From positions 402,485 to 466,484 of the forward strand of contig JAGXFW010000016.1 in assembly GCA_024637035.1 (NCBI GenBank): a stretch of 64,000 nucleotides of DNA. The letters run 5' to 3'. The notes under the pieces were generated by a model. It was not told where the DNA came from. It worked only from the letters and a program-made list of their open reading frames with translations, and did no database searches. Source of the DNA: Actinomycetes bacterium. GTDB taxonomy: Bacteria > Actinomycetota > Thermoleophilia > RBG-16-64-13. Below, piece by piece: positions 1-10,209 of this stretch; the stretch's first letter is position 1, and every line of letters starts with the position of its first letter. Both the position numbers and the translations under genes were made by a program.

Positions 1-979
1 CATCGGGAGTCTTCCCGAAGCGGGCCCGGATGCTCTTTGCGAGCCCCACGATGCCGTTCGGCATGAAGAGCATGGTGAACACCAGCACGCCGCCGTAGAG
101 GAGCAGGTGTGCCCCTTGGAACTGCGTGCCTAGTTCGGCCCGGGCGATCTCCGCCACGGGCACGAGTATCACCGCTCCCACGAGGGGACCCCACACCGTA
201 CCCAATCCGCCGATGATCGCGAACAGCAGGATCTGTACCGACACGACCTCACCGAACACCACCCGAGGGCCCACATACGTGAAGTATTGAGCGAAGAAGG
301 TGCCGCCGGCGGCCGTCATGACGGCACTAAGCACGTTGGCATTGATCTTGGTGCCCAAGGTGTTCACGCCCATGGCCTCGGCGGCCTCTTCGTTCTCGCG
401 CACCGCGATCAGGCGATACCCGAAGCGACGGCGGTTGAGCCACTGCGCGGTGAGCACCGCCAGCAAGGTCATGAACAAGATGATGTAGAAGTAGGGCAAC
501 TTGCTGTCGAACTGCATCATGAACGGATCGGTGCCGAGGTACTTCACCTCGAGGCCGGCCGCTCCGCCCATCGCCTTCCAGTTGCTCACCACGTAGACAG
601 CCGCTTCCGTGAGCGCGATGGTCACCAGCGCGAAGTAGGCACCTTTGAGTCCGTAGCGGAACGCAGCGTACCCCACGAACCACCCGGCTATGGCTGCGAA
701 GGCCATACCCACGAAAATGCCCACCCATGGGGTGAGGCCGAATTCGAGCGCCAGATACGTCGAGGCGTATGCGCCTATGCCCATGTACAGTCCGTGGCCC
801 AGCGAGTGCTGACCCGCGTATCCGCCGAGGATGTTCCACGAGGTGGCGAGGTAAGCCCAGATCAGGATCAGGATGGCAATGTGCATGTAGTAGGTCTTCA
901 GGAAGAGCGGCAGGAAGGCCGCCAGCGCGAAGACCACCAGGGGTACGAGGAACTCCCTGTATTGCTTCATTTGCTTCAT
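1..979 (-). CDS. livM: Branched-chain amino acid-type ABC transporter permease LivM (3' end beyond window)
   Basis: Inner-membrane permease of an LIV/HAAT-family ABC importer. The frame is open from an ATG at 979 to the window edge (326 codons), so the C-terminus is missing. Translation gives a run of hydrophobic helices and the family stretch NILGGYAGQHSLGHGLYMG near residue 50, which resembles the usual LivM signature. The start is supported by an AGGAGG five bases upstream and by an ATGA overlap with the end of livH, which implies translational coupling. With livH and livK it forms one operon; the ATPase genes livG and livF probably lie further left. Substrate is not known: this family also carries amides, urea and aromatic acids. 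Confidence 0.9.
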   Translation of the reverse strand, partial: MKQMKQYREFLVPLVVFALAAFLPLFLKTYYMHIAILILIWAYLATSWNILGGYAGQHSLGHGLYMGIGAYASTYLALEFGLTPWVGIFVGMAFAAIAGWFVGYAAFRYGLKGAYFALVTIALTEAAVYVVSNWKAMGGAAGLEVKYLGTDPFMMQFDSKLPYFYIILFMTLLAVLTAQWLNRRRFGYRLIAVRENEEAAEAMGVNTLGTKINANVLSAVMTAAGGTFFAQYFTYVGPRVVFGEVVSVQILLFAIIGGLGTVWGPLVGAVILVPVAEIARAELGTQFQGAHLLLYGGVLVFTMLFMPNGIVGLAKSIRARFGKTPD

Positions 980-1854
980 GCTTGCCTCCTGCTGAGGATG
1001 CCCTGTGGGCGGAAGAGCAGGAAGAGGATGAAGATGCCGAAGGTGAGCACCCGCGAGAGCGAGCCGGGCATGATAGCCGCGCCCAGACTCTCCGTGAGCC
1101 CGATGATCAATCCTCCCACGAAAGCACCAAGGAAGTTACCCATGCCGCCCAGCACCACGACCACGAAGGCGATGAGGCCAAGGAAGAGGCCAACGGTGGG
1201 CGACACGTAGTAGAAGGGCAACAGCAGGGAAGCCGCAACGCCCAAACACGCCGATCCTATGCCGAAGGCGAGCAGGTAGGTGAAACGGACGTCGACGCCT
1301 TGCAGAGTCGCAGCCGTGGGGTTCTGGGCCGCGGCACGGATCCAACGACCGATATCGGTGGTCTTGAGAATGTAGTACAGGGCGAGAGTCGCCAGGATGG
1401 AGCCGAAGAACGCGATGAGTTCGGTGAGGGTCACCACGACCCCGCCGAAGTGGTAGTTGATGCCGGTGTAGCGCGTGCGCACCGAGAGGACATCCGCCTT
1501 GAAGAGCACCAGAGCGAGATTCTGGAGGATCAACGAGATGCCCAAGGTGAGCATGATCTGGTTCATCGGGGGATGCTTGAGGATCGGCTTGATGCTCACT
1601 TGGAAGATCCCGATGCCCACGAAGAACAAGACGGGAGTAGTGATCAGGATGGTCAGGTACGGATCGATGCCGAACTTGGTCACCAGGAAGTAGGCGAGAT
1701 ACAGCCCGATCATGAGGAATTCGCCGTGGGCGAAGTTGATGATCTTCATGACGCCCCAGATGAGCGTCAATCCGATCGAGATGAGAGCGAACACGCCCCC
1801 GATCATCAGACCGCTCGCGACAGCCTGGAGGATCACTGGTAGTGAGAAGGTCAT
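976..1854 (-). CDS. livH: Branched-chain amino acid-type ABC transporter permease LivH
   Basis: Second permease subunit, 292 residues, about the usual family length. It has about eight hydrophobic helices and the conserved N-terminal pattern ALISIGLTLIWGVMKIINFAHGEF without gaps, in which the IINFAHGEF part is diagnostic of LivH. A GGAGG lies six bases upstream of the ATG. The TGA stop overlaps the livM start. It lies 130 bases downstream of the substrate-binding protein gene, with a hairpin between them. Expected to form a heterodimer with LivM in the membrane. Confidence 0.93.
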   Translation of the reverse strand: MTFSLPVILQAVASGLMIGGVFALISIGLTLIWGVMKIINFAHGEFLMIGLYLAYFLVTKFGIDPYLTILITTPVLFFVGIGIFQVSIKPILKHPPMNQIMLTLGISLILQNLALVLFKADVLSVRTRYTGINYHFGGVVVTLTELIAFFGSILATLALYYILKTTDIGRWIRAAAQNPTAATLQGVDVRFTYLLAFGIGSACLGVAASLLLPFYYVSPTVGLFLGLIAFVVVVLGGMGNFLGAFVGGLIIGLTESLGAAIMPGSLSRVLTFGIFILFLLFRPQGILSRRQA

Positions 1855-1908
1855 ACCGCCTCCGGGGAGGGTGCATTAGTTTGACGAGGCTTCTTACCGT
1901 GAAACCGA

Positions 1909-1931
1909 CCGGCCCTCACGAGGAGGGCCGG
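1909..1931 (-). terminator. Hairpin between livK and livH
   Basis: Perfect 9-bp inverted repeat (CCGGCCCTC / GAGGGCCGG) with a 5-base loop. There is no T tract after it on the minus strand, so it is more likely a processing or partial-termination hairpin that lets livK be expressed above the permeases than a full terminator. Confidence 0.5.
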
Positions 1932-1987
1932 CCTGGATCTTCTAAACGATTCGGACCATCGCCTCACGGCACGGTCCGGACTTCATG

Positions 1988-3259
1988 CTACTCCGGGATC
2001 CTGATCTCGGCACCGGCGTACTCAGCCGGCCACACCGGGATCAGCTCGCCATCCTGGATCTGCACCACGAACAGCGGCGCGCTCATGTTCTGACCGTCGG
2101 GGCCGAACTCCAGCACAGCAGTCGGCAGGACCATGGTCGGACCCGTGGGCATGCTGGTGGTCGCGAGGGCTTCACGCACGGCTTCGCGGTCGGCGGAACC
2201 GGCACGCTCGAGGGCGTCGGCGATCAAGTAGCCGGCCTGATACGCGTAGGCACCGTTGCCGGTGATGTCGCGACCATACGCGGCGGAGAACTTGTCGTTC
2301 AGCACCTCAGCACCGGCAGCGTACTTGGTGTACTCCATCTCGGTGAGGATACCCTCGGCGCCGGCGCCAAGACGGGCGACGAACTCAGGGTCGATCGTAC
2401 CACCGGCGGCGTCGAAGAAGAGCTGCTTCATGCCCAGCTTCTCACGAGCCTGAGCGATGAGGATGGAGTCGTTCAGGTAGGTGACCGTAAGCACCACATC
2501 CGGGTTCGCGGCCTTGATCTTGCTCACCTCGGTGGTGAGGTCTGCCTTGGCGGCGGGATACGCCACCTCCATCACCATCTCCATGCCGGCTTCTTCCAGG
2601 TACTTCTTCTGGCCGGTAGCCGTCGACTCGCCGAAGTCAGTGTCCTCGTGCAGCAGGGCCACTTTCTTCACGTCGAGACCGATCAGGTCTTTGAGGTCCT
2701 TCAGCAGTTCTACTTGGTCCTTGGCGTACCAATCGGCCTTCGGGCAGATGCGGAAGGTGTACTTGAAGTCACGCTCGGTGATCGTGTCCGCGACCGCCAT
2801 GCTGACGATGAACGGCGTCTTCAGCTTCTCCGCCGCCTGCGTCGAGGGGATGGCCACGCTGGACTGGTACGTACCGATGATGGCCGTGACTTCCTCTTGC
2901 TGCACCAGTCGCTCGACTTCGCTGATCGCGACGTCAGGCTTGCCCTGGGAGTCGGCCTCGACAAGTTCGAGCATGGCGCCACCCATGGACTTGATACCGC
3001 CTGCGGCGTTGATCTCTTCGATAGCCAGTTTCAGACCCTGCACGTTCTCCTCGCCGAGTTTCGCGAGGTCGCCGGTGACCGGGTAGAGAGAGGCGATCTT
3101 GACGCTGTCCACCATGGCAGCAGTCGTTTCGGTGGTGCCCGCCGCGGTGGTGTCCGTGGTGCCCGCAGCCGTCGTCGTGGTTGTCGTCTCACCGCACGCT
3201 GCGGCGAAGAGAGCCACGGCCACGACCAGCACCATGACTACTATCCAACGACCCTTCAT
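1988..3259 (-). CDS. livK: Branched-chain amino acid-type ABC transporter substrate-binding lipoprotein
   Basis: 423-residue type I periplasmic-binding protein with an N-terminal lipoprotein signal: positive start MKGR, hydrophobic core, then a lipobox ending in Cys at about residue 22 (LFAAAC). A Thr/Ala-rich linker of about 25 residues follows, as is common in actinobacterial surface lipoproteins. The mature domain begins near DSVKIASLYPVTGDLAKLG, the usual LivK/amide-binding opening. It is exported and lipid-anchored and delivers ligand to LivH/LivM. First gene of the operon; stop codon TAG. The 210 bases upstream (3260-3471) hold no gene that I can see. Confidence 0.9.
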   Translation of the reverse strand: MKGRWIVVMVLVVAVALFAAACGETTTTTTAAGTTDTTAAGTTETTAAMVDSVKIASLYPVTGDLAKLGEENVQGLKLAIEEINAAGGIKSMGGAMLELVEADSQGKPDVAISEVERLVQQEEVTAIIGTYQSSVAIPSTQAAEKLKTPFIVSMAVADTITERDFKYTFRICPKADWYAKDQVELLKDLKDLIGLDVKKVALLHEDTDFGESTATGQKKYLEEAGMEMVMEVAYPAAKADLTTEVSKIKAANPDVVLTVTYLNDSILIAQAREKLGMKQLFFDAAGGTIDPEFVARLGAGAEGILTEMEYTKYAAGAEVLNDKFSAAYGRDITGNGAYAYQAGYLIADALERAGSADREAVREALATTSMPTGPTMVLPTAVLEFGPDGQNMSAPLFVVQIQDGELIPVWPAEYAGAEIRIPE

Positions 3260-3471
3260 GTACGTACCCCCGTCTTAGAGAAATGGTGTGGGTCCCGGCT
3301 CGAATACAGCGCTCTGCGCTGTCGCTCGATCAAGAGCCCACAGGTAGGCTCGCGACTCTGATGGTCGCACTCGCAGCCTCATGACCGCATCAGTCTACTG
3401 GAAGTCTGAACGCCTGTACAGGGCATCGCTGAACGGCGGTCAGACCACCGACCGCCCGACCACCGGAAGGC

Positions 3472-6003
3472 TCAGCGCACCACCAGATTCACCAGCTTGC
3501 CGGGCACCACGATCTCCTTCACCAGTGACACCCCGTCCAAGTACTTGGCCACGCCGGGCACCTGCTTCGCCGCCGCGAGCACCTCTTCCTGAGTGGCGTC
3601 GGCGGACACGGTGACGCGGTCGCGCACCTTGCCGTTCACCTGCACGGCCAATTCGACCGTCTCGTGAGCGAGGAAGCGAGGATCGGCTACAGGCCACGGT
3701 TCGTCCCAGACACGTTCGCGGCCCATCATCTCCCACAGTTCCGCTCCCATATGCGGAGCGAACGGCTCCAACAACCGCACAAGCGTCTCCGTCGCGAACG
3801 CCAGGACCGCCTCCTCGTCCTGGGTGCGGCCGGACTCCGCATCATCGGTCGCGCCTCGGAAGGCGGTGATCTCGTTGTTCAGTTCCATGATAGCTGCAAG
3901 AGCTGTGTTGAAGTGGAATCGCTGTGCGATATCCACGGTGACCTTCTCGATCACCTGGTTCGTCTTGACTACGAGCCCGCGCATGCGCGGGGTGAACGCG
4001 GCCTCGTCGGGCAGGGCGCGCGCACCTGTTTCCGCGAACAGACCGGCGTCGATCGCGTCGGCAAGCTGCCGCCAGACACGGGTGAGGAACCGGAAGGTAC
4101 CCTCGATACCCTTATCGTTCCATTCCACATCGCTCTCCCCCGGCCCCATGAACATGATGTAGCTGCGGAGGGAGTCGGCGCCGTAGCGGGCCACGTGCTC
4201 GTCGGGGTTCACCACGTTGCCCTTGCTCTTGGACATCTTGGCGCCCTTGTAGTAGATCATGCCCTGCGTGAAGAGGTTGTTGAAGGGCTCCTCGAAGCCG
4301 ACCAACCCCAGGTCGTAGAGCACCTTCGTGAAGAAGCGCGAATACATCAGATGCAGGATCGCGTGCTCCACCCCGCCGATGTACTGGTCGACCGGTAGCC
4401 AGTAGTCCACCGCTGCGCGGTCGAACGCCACGTCATCGCGCCACGGCGAAGCGTAGCGCAGGTAGTACCAGGAGGAGTCCACGAACGTATCCATGGTGTC
4501 GGGGTCGCGCGCTGCCGGGCCGCCACAGGTGGGGCAGGTGGTGTTGATCCAGTGCTCGGCGGCGGCCAGCGGGGATTTCCCTTTCGGGGCGTAGTCTTTT
4601 ATCTCGGGGAGCAGCACCGGAAGCTGTTCTTCGGGCACCGCCGTCTCACCGCAGGTCTCGCAATAGACGATGGGGATGGGGCATCCCCAGTACCGCTGAC
4701 GGGAGAGCAGCCAGTCGCGCAACTTGTAGTTGACGGCGAAGTCGGCCTTGCCCTGCTCTTTCAGCCACTCGGTGACCGCGCGGATGCCCTCGTCCTTCGG
4801 CAGCCCGTCGAACCGGTCGCTGTTGACCAGGAGTCCGTCGCCGGCGTAGGCGGCCGTCAATTCCCCCGCTTCGTCCTTGAACTCAGCCGGACTCTCGATC
4901 ACCTCGACCACCGGCAGTCCGTACTTCCGCGCGAACTCATAGTCGCGATCGTCGTGCCCGGGCACGGCCATGATGGCTCCGGTGCCGTAGTCCATGAGCA
5001 CGTAGTCGGCGACCCATATGGGGATCAGCACTCCGTTCACCGGGTTCACGGCGTACCGGCCGGTGAACACCCCGGTCTTCTCCTTCTCGGTGCTGGCCCG
5101 ATCGATCGCCGACATGCCCATCGCGGCGACGACGTAGCGCCGAACCTCGGCCTCGTGGACCGAACCCTGGACCAACTCGTCGACCAACGGATGCTCCGGT
5201 GCGAGGATGAAGAAGGTCGCGCCGAACAGGGTATCGGGACGCGTCGTAAAGACCGTGATGTCGTGTTCGTCGACCGAGAAGACCACCTCGGCGCCTTCCG
5301 AGCGTCCGATCCAGTTGCGCTGCATCGTGATGACCCGCTCGGGCCAGGATTCGAGCTTGTCGAAATCGGCCAGCAGGCGCTCGGCGTAGTCGGTGATGCG
5401 GAAGAACCACTGGCGCAGCTTCTTCGCCTCGACGGCGGAGTCGCAACGCTCGCATGCGCCTTGGATCACCTGCTCGTTCGCCAACACCGTCTGACAAGAC
5501 GGGCACCAGTTCACCGGAGCTTCCTTCTTGTACGCGAGGCCCTTGTTGTAGAACTGTATGAACAGCCACTGGGTCCACTTGTAGTACTCGGGCCTGCAGG
5601 TCGCCAGTTCGCGGCTCCAATCGATGGACACCCCCAACCTGCGCAGCTGCCGGTTGATGGTGCTGATCGCCCGCTCGGTGAATGCGGCAGGATGCTCGCC
5701 GGTCTGGATGGCCACGTTCTCGGAGTTGAGGCCGAAGGCGTCGTAGCCCATGGGGTGCAACACTCGCTGACCCTGATGCCGCCGGTAGCGTGCGACCACG
5801 TCACCCATGGTGTAGTTCTTCACGTGCCCCATGTGCGCACTGCCGGAGGGATACGGGAACATCTCGAGCACGTACGTCGACCCACCCACCCGGCCGGAGG
5901 CCAGATCTTCCTCGGTGGGGTTCGGGATGATGAAGGTCTGTTCACGCTCCCAGACCTCCTGCCACTTCGTCTCGATGCGTTCCGGATCGTACGCTGCCGC
6001 CAT
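3472..6003 (-). CDS. leuS: Leucyl-tRNA synthetase
   Basis: Cytoplasmic class I synthetase that charges tRNA-Leu. It has the HIGH-type motif as HMGH within PYPSGSAHMGHVKNY, an inserted editing domain, a zinc-type CPSC...CERC ribbon, and the KMSKS motif in GAKMSKSKGNVV. The frame extends 26 codons further upstream, but those codons do not look like LeuS; I chose the ATG at 6003, which starts MAAAYDPERIETKWQEVWE and has an AAAGGA about ten bases before it. This gives 843 residues, normal for bacterial LeuS. I saw no T-box leader upstream. It is divergent from the lipoprotein gene at 6154; the roughly 150 bases between them include TAGAAT/ATTCTA, which could serve as a -10 box on either strand. 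Confidence 0.96.
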   Translation of the reverse strand: MAAAYDPERIETKWQEVWEREQTFIIPNPTEEDLASGRVGGSTYVLEMFPYPSGSAHMGHVKNYTMGDVVARYRRHQGQRVLHPMGYDAFGLNSENVAIQTGEHPAAFTERAISTINRQLRRLGVSIDWSRELATCRPEYYKWTQWLFIQFYNKGLAYKKEAPVNWCPSCQTVLANEQVIQGACERCDSAVEAKKLRQWFFRITDYAERLLADFDKLESWPERVITMQRNWIGRSEGAEVVFSVDEHDITVFTTRPDTLFGATFFILAPEHPLVDELVQGSVHEAEVRRYVVAAMGMSAIDRASTEKEKTGVFTGRYAVNPVNGVLIPIWVADYVLMDYGTGAIMAVPGHDDRDYEFARKYGLPVVEVIESPAEFKDEAGELTAAYAGDGLLVNSDRFDGLPKDEGIRAVTEWLKEQGKADFAVNYKLRDWLLSRQRYWGCPIPIVYCETCGETAVPEEQLPVLLPEIKDYAPKGKSPLAAAEHWINTTCPTCGGPAARDPDTMDTFVDSSWYYLRYASPWRDDVAFDRAAVDYWLPVDQYIGGVEHAILHLMYSRFFTKVLYDLGLVGFEEPFNNLFTQGMIYYKGAKMSKSKGNVVNPDEHVARYGADSLRSYIMFMGPGESDVEWNDKGIEGTFRFLTRVWRQLADAIDAGLFAETGARALPDEAAFTPRMRGLVVKTNQVIEKVTVDIAQRFHFNTALAAIMELNNEITAFRGATDDAESGRTQDEEAVLAFATETLVRLLEPFAPHMGAELWEMMGRERVWDEPWPVADPRFLAHETVELAVQVNGKVRDRVTVSADATQEEVLAAAKQVPGVAKYLDGVSLVKEIVVPGKLVNLVVR

Positions 6004-6153
6004 GGGGTCGAGTTCCTTTCGAAAAAAGATACCGATTACCGCGCCGTGCGCGAACCGACGCTGCTTGCCCCGCGTTCTCACCGGGGCCCGGACTTCGGAT
6101 GACTATTCTAACCTGTGGAGGAGTCGGAGGACGCATCCAGAAGTCAGGCAACG

Positions 6154-6657
6154 ATGCATGGCCCTCGACACACCCAACCAGCAGTGTCTCTGGTCGCCTC
6201 GCTCCTCGTCGCGTTGCTCTCGCTCGCGGCCATCGTAGCGGGCTGCGCCCCCGAGGCGATCCCGCGCGAGCGGGTCGGGGCCTCCATCGACCCCACCACC
6301 CTCGAATTCCCCGCCGTGGACCCGATCTACGCGCAGTCGATGAGAGATACCGTGGAGCGCTTCCTTGCGCTCAGGCGAGACGGCGGGTGGTCGCAGGCGT
6401 ACGATCTCTTGGACGCCGCGAGCAAGGACAACGAGTCTCGCGAGGACTACGTGGCAAGGCTCGGCTCACCCTCGGTCGTCACACTTCTCGATTTCGAGGT
6501 AGAGGGGGTCACGTTCGTGCCGGGGCGCGAAGACCTCGGGGTGGCCAAGGTCGAACTGCAGGTGCACAATCGGAAATCCGACGAGACATGGGTAGACTAT
6601 GTTTGGATCGTGCGGGAGGGAGATGCATGGTCCGTGAGTCCGAGCCTATTGCAGTGA
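6154..6657 (+). CDS. Small exported lipoprotein, function unknown
   Basis: 167 residues from the ATG at 6154. A GTG 13 codons upstream is possible, but the signal peptide is better placed from the ATG. It has a positive N-terminus (HGPRH), a long hydrophobic core and the lipobox IVAGC, so it is probably a lipid-anchored surface protein. The mature part contains a helix with ERFLALRRDGGWSQAYDLL and a beta-rich half, like small NTF2-type or DUF4878-like folds; that comparison is by pattern only. It is followed 72 bases later by mgtC. No specific function can be assigned. Confidence 0.65.
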   Translation: MHGPRHTQPAVSLVASLLVALLSLAAIVAGCAPEAIPRERVGASIDPTTLEFPAVDPIYAQSMRDTVERFLALRRDGGWSQAYDLLDAASKDNESREDYVARLGSPSVVTLLDFEVEGVTFVPGREDLGVAKVELQVHNRKSDETWVDYVWIVREGDAWSVSPSLLQ

Positions 6658-6729
6658 ACAGCGGCTTGTCGGTGGTCCAGACCCACGAGCGGCGCGGTCA
6701 CGCCGCCGGGTCGCACAAGGAGTCGAGCA

Positions 6730-7410
6730 GTGGAACCACTTGACCTCATACTCCGCGTGGTGCTGGCGGCGGCGCTCGGAGGCGCCATCGGCCTGGAGCG
6801 CGAACTGCGTGACCGGGCGGCCGGTTTCCGCACGCACATCCTCGTGGCGGTGGGTGCCGGCACGTTCGCCATCGCGTCGGTCCACGGGTTCGACTCGTTC
6901 TTCGCCGAGACAGCCGTCACGAACGTACGCGTCGACCCCGGGCGCATAGCGGCCCAGGTCGTGAGTGGCATCGGCTTCCTCGGGGCGGGCGCCATCATCA
7001 GGCACGGTGCCTCGGTGCGAGGCCTCACGACCGCCGCCAGCCTCTGGGCTGCCGCGGCTGTCGGGCTGACGGCCGGTCTCGGTATGTTCTTGCTCTCGGG
7101 CGTCACCACGGTCACCGTCGTCGCCAGCCTCTACGTGCTGCGGTTCGTGGAAGGGCGACTCATCTACCCGAAGGTGCGCGACCTCGCGGATCTGAGTGTC
7201 ACGTTCAGGAGCAAAGGATTCGGGCCCCTCACCAGGCTCGTGGACGTCCTCGACCAGAACCGTATCATCGTGCAGCACATGACCGTCGAAGGCCACGACG
7301 ACGTCAACTCGATCCGCCTGATCCTTGAACTACCTCGCGGAGCCACGCAGGCATCCGTGGCTCGCCTGCTCGACGGCGACGCCGATATCGAGTCGGTCAC
7401 GCTGGGGTAG
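6730..7410 (+). CDS. MgtC/SapB family membrane protein
   Basis: 226 residues from a GTG with an AAGGAG eight bases upstream. The N-terminal half has four to five membrane helices and the MgtC family signatures [20 protein letters not shown] (residues 17-36) and [12 protein letters not shown]. The C-terminal cytoplasmic part resembles the ACT-like domain of MgtC. MgtC proteins affect growth at low magnesium and, in some pathogens, F-type ATPase activity; the role here is unknown. Its end overlaps the end of uvrB by 14 bases (convergent). Stop codon TAG. Confidence 0.88.
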   Translation: MEPLDLILRVVLAAALGGAIGLERELRDRAAGFRTHILVAVGAGTFAIASVHGFDSFFAETAVTNVRVDPGRIAAQVVSGIGFLGAGAIIRHGASVRGLTTAASLWAAAAVGLTAGLGMFLLSGVTTVTVVASLYVLRFVEGRLIYPKVRDLADLSVTFRSKGFGPLTRLVDVLDQNRIIVQHMTVEGHDDVNSIRLILELPRGATQASVARLLDGDADIESVTLG

Positions 7411-9433
7411 CGGACCCCGCGGAACTACCCCTCGCTGCTGCGTCTCGAACCCTCCGAAGCTCCCCGGCCAGGCCTTTGATCTCGTCCCGCAAGGTGGCCG
7501 CGTACTCGAAGCGCAGCTCCTCCGCCGCCAAGAACATCTCCTCTTCCAGCGAGATTATGAGCCGCTCGATCTCTTCCGGAGCCATGTCGGCGCCGCTCGC
7601 CCCGGTCCTCCTCTTCTCCTTGTACGGCACTTCGCTGAGCCCGAGAAGTTGGGTGATGTCAGAGATGCCCTTGACGATCGTCTGTGGGGTCACACCATGA
7701 GCCTCGTTGAACGCCTCTTGCGCCGCCCTGCGTCGGTCGGTCTCGCTGAGCGCCCGCTCCATGGCGTTGGTCATCTTGTCGGCATACATGATCACGCGAC
7801 CGTCGACGTTCCGCGCGGCCCGCCCGATGGTCTGGATGAGGGCGGTCTCGCCTCGCAGGAAGCCCTCCTTGTCGGCATCGAGGATCGCCACCAAGGTGAC
7901 CTCAGGCAGGTCGAGCCCCTCCCGTAGAAGATTGATGCCCACAAGGACGTCGAACTCGCCCAGCCTGAGATCGCGCACTATCTGGATGCGCTGTAACGTG
8001 TCGACCTCCGAGTGCATGTAGCGCACTCGGAATCCCATCTCGAGTAGGTAGTCGGTGAGGTCTTCCGACATCTTCTTGGTGAGGGTGGTCACCAGCGAAC
8101 GCTCTCCGCGGTCCGCGCGCGTCCTCACCTCGTTCATGAGGTCGTCGATCTGATTGAGTGTGGGCCGCACTTCCACCACCGGGTCCACCAGCCCGGTGGG
8201 ACGTACCAACTGCTCCACCACCTGGTCAGATACAGAGAACTCATAGTCCGCCGGCGTCGCGGATACGAACACCACCTGCTTGACACGCTCCTGGAATTCC
8301 TCGAATTGGAGGGGGCGATTGTCGAGGGCCGAAGGCAGGCGGAAGCCGTTGTCGACCAGAGCGGTCTTGCGGCTCCGGTCCCCGTGGTACATGCCTCGCA
8401 GCTGCGGCACCGTGTTGTGCGATTCGTCGATGAACACGAGGAAGTCGCGCGAGAAGTAATCGAGGAGCGTGTGCGGCGGAGTGCCCGCCTCCCTGCCGTC
8501 GAGGATACGCGAGTAGTTCTCGATGCCCGAGCAGTACCCCACCTCGCGCAGCATCTCCATGTCGTACCGAGTGCGTTGCCTCAATCTGAATGCTTCCAGC
8601 GGCTTCCCTTTGGACTCGAGTTCGACGATCTGTGCCTCGAGTTCCTCGCCGATCTCCTGAACGGCACGCTCGACGGCACCCTCGGCGGTCACGAAGTGAG
8701 TGGCCGGGTATATCGCGGCGGCCGGAAGTCGACCGACTATGTTCTGCGTGAGGGGATCGACCCGCACGATCTCCTCGATCTCGTCACCGAACAGGCGTAC
8801 CCGCACGGCTAGGTCTTCGTAGGCGGGCCATATCTCGAAGCTGTCGCCCCGCACTCGGAACTTCCCCCGCGTGAACCCCACGTCGTTGCGCTCATAGTGG
8901 ATCGAGACGAGCTTGGCGAACACCTCGCTCCGGTCGATCTCGGCACCCTCACGCAGCAGCACGACTTGGCGGAGGTACTCTTCAGGAGATCCCAGACCGT
9001 AGATGCACGATACGGACGCCACGATCACCACGTCGTCGCGCATCAGGAGGTTGCTGGTAGCCGAGTGCCGCAGGCGGTCGATCTCCTCGTTGATGTGGGA
9101 GTCCTTCTCGATGTAAGTGTCGGTAGCGGCGATGTAGGCTTCCGGCTGGTAGTAGTCGTAGTACGACACGAAGTACTCCACCGCGTTGTCGGGAAGGAAC
9201 TCACGGAACTCGTTGCATAGCTGGGCGGCGAGTGTCTTGTTGTGGGCTATCACGAGCGCGGGCATGCCGGCCTGGGCTATCACGTTGGCCATGGTGAAGG
9301 TCTTGCCCGAACCAGTCACCCCGAGCAGGGTCTGGAACCGGTCGCCGCGCTCGACGCCGGCGAGGAGCCGGTCGATCGCCTCCGGCTGGTCGCCGCGCGG
9401 AACGTAGTCGGCCCTGAGATGGAAGCCGCTCAC
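7397..9433 (-). CDS. uvrB: Excinuclease ABC subunit B
   Basis: 678-residue DNA damage recognition helicase of nucleotide excision repair. It has Walker A GVTGSGKT near residue 40, the beta-hairpin region [10 protein letters not shown] that inserts between strands, helicase motifs including DESHNTVPQ and QTIGRAARN, and a C-terminal UVR domain (EERL-like helix, residues about 625-660) for UvrC/UvrA contact. Length is typical. It follows the transglycosylase gene by 28 bases on the same strand and belongs to the polA-rpsA-coaE-uvrB neighbourhood typical of Actinomycetota. Confidence 0.97.
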   Translation of the reverse strand: MSGFHLRADYVPRGDQPEAIDRLLAGVERGDRFQTLLGVTGSGKTFTMANVIAQAGMPALVIAHNKTLAAQLCNEFREFLPDNAVEYFVSYYDYYQPEAYIAATDTYIEKDSHINEEIDRLRHSATSNLLMRDDVVIVASVSCIYGLGSPEEYLRQVVLLREGAEIDRSEVFAKLVSIHYERNDVGFTRGKFRVRGDSFEIWPAYEDLAVRVRLFGDEIEEIVRVDPLTQNIVGRLPAAAIYPATHFVTAEGAVERAVQEIGEELEAQIVELESKGKPLEAFRLRQRTRYDMEMLREVGYCSGIENYSRILDGREAGTPPHTLLDYFSRDFLVFIDESHNTVPQLRGMYHGDRSRKTALVDNGFRLPSALDNRPLQFEEFQERVKQVVFVSATPADYEFSVSDQVVEQLVRPTGLVDPVVEVRPTLNQIDDLMNEVRTRADRGERSLVTTLTKKMSEDLTDYLLEMGFRVRYMHSEVDTLQRIQIVRDLRLGEFDVLVGINLLREGLDLPEVTLVAILDADKEGFLRGETALIQTIGRAARNVDGRVIMYADKMTNAMERALSETDRRRAAQEAFNEAHGVTPQTIVKGISDITQLLGLSEVPYKEKRRTGASGADMAPEEIERLIISLEEEMFLAAEELRFEYAATLRDEIKGLAGELRRVRDAAARGSSAGSATPA

Positions 9434-9461
9434 GCCGGGCCAGACTCGGATCGAAGGGAGA

Positions 9462-10199
9462 TCACGCGAGGGGTCCGAACGCGTCAGGATGAGCTTCGAG
9501 GTAGATCGATCGCAGCCGCTCTACCCGTTCCACGAAGCCGCGCGTCTCCGGATACGGGATATCGCTCGACTCGAGGAACGCCCCCTCTGCGAAGGACCCG
9601 GTGGCCAGCCACTCGGCGACGGTGCCCTGGCCGGCGTTGTACGCCGCAAGCGTGGTTCGTACGTCGCCATCGAACAGCCCGAGCAAGAAGGCCAGATAGT
9701 ACGTGCCCAATTCGATGTTCGATTCGGGGTCCGTGAGTGCGGTCACCGTGCCCCCCGCCCAATCCTCTCTACCCTCGATCCACTGGGCCGTCGAGGGCAT
9801 GAGCTGCATCAAGCCCACCGCCCCCGCAGGCGAGAGCGCATCCGCCTGGTATCCACTCTCCGCCTTGACCACTGCCGCTACCAGGTAAGGATCGACCCCG
9901 TAGCGCTCTGCGGCACTGCCGATCATCTCTCTATACTCGATCGGATACAGTCGGCTCTGGACGAACCCTAGACCGAGGCCTCCCGGTACGGCCAGCTGGC
10001 TGGCCAAGAACACCACGACGACCGCCACGGTCAGCACGGCGAGCGCCAGCCGAGCCCCGGGCAACAACGAGGTGCGCGCCCCGGAGTCGACCGGCAAGAA
10101 CTCGGTGGCCCCATCGGCCCGTCGCGAAGACGAGTGCCTCTCGACCGCAGCGGGCTTCCGAGTGCGCCCACGGTGATCTCGAGACCGCTGCACCTTCAT
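9462..10199 (-). CDS. Membrane-anchored lytic transglycosylase (SLT domain)
   Basis: 245 residues from the ATG at 10199, chosen because an upstream in-frame ATG would run back into coaE. There is one membrane anchor (about residues 50-70, [18 protein letters not shown]), then an SLT/goose-lysozyme type domain: [17 protein letters not shown] carries the catalytic Glu, followed by [13 protein letters not shown] and AYNAGQGTV. It is expected to cleave peptidoglycan glycan strands outside the membrane. Its place between coaE and uvrB is common in actinobacterial genomes. Confidence 0.9.
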   Translation of the reverse strand: MKVQRSRDHRGRTRKPAAVERHSSSRRADGATEFLPVDSGARTSLLPGARLALAVLTVAVVVVFLASQLAVPGGLGLGFVQSRLYPIEYREMIGSAAERYGVDPYLVAAVVKAESGYQADALSPAGAVGLMQLMPSTAQWIEGREDWAGGTVTALTDPESNIELGTYYLAFLLGLFDGDVRTTLAAYNAGQGTVAEWLATGSFAEGAFLESSDIPYPETRGFVERVERLRSIYLEAHPDAFGPLA

Positions 10200-10209
10200 G
10201 AGCGCAGGG

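Noticed and set aside
4552..6102. A 516-codon plus-strand frame opposite leuS
   Set aside because: Antisense to a clear leuS gene, with no motifs and the same biased composition as other antisense frames in the window.
6004..6153. T-box leader for leuS
   Set aside because: No conserved T-box sequence or specifier-loop structure is visible in the short region upstream.
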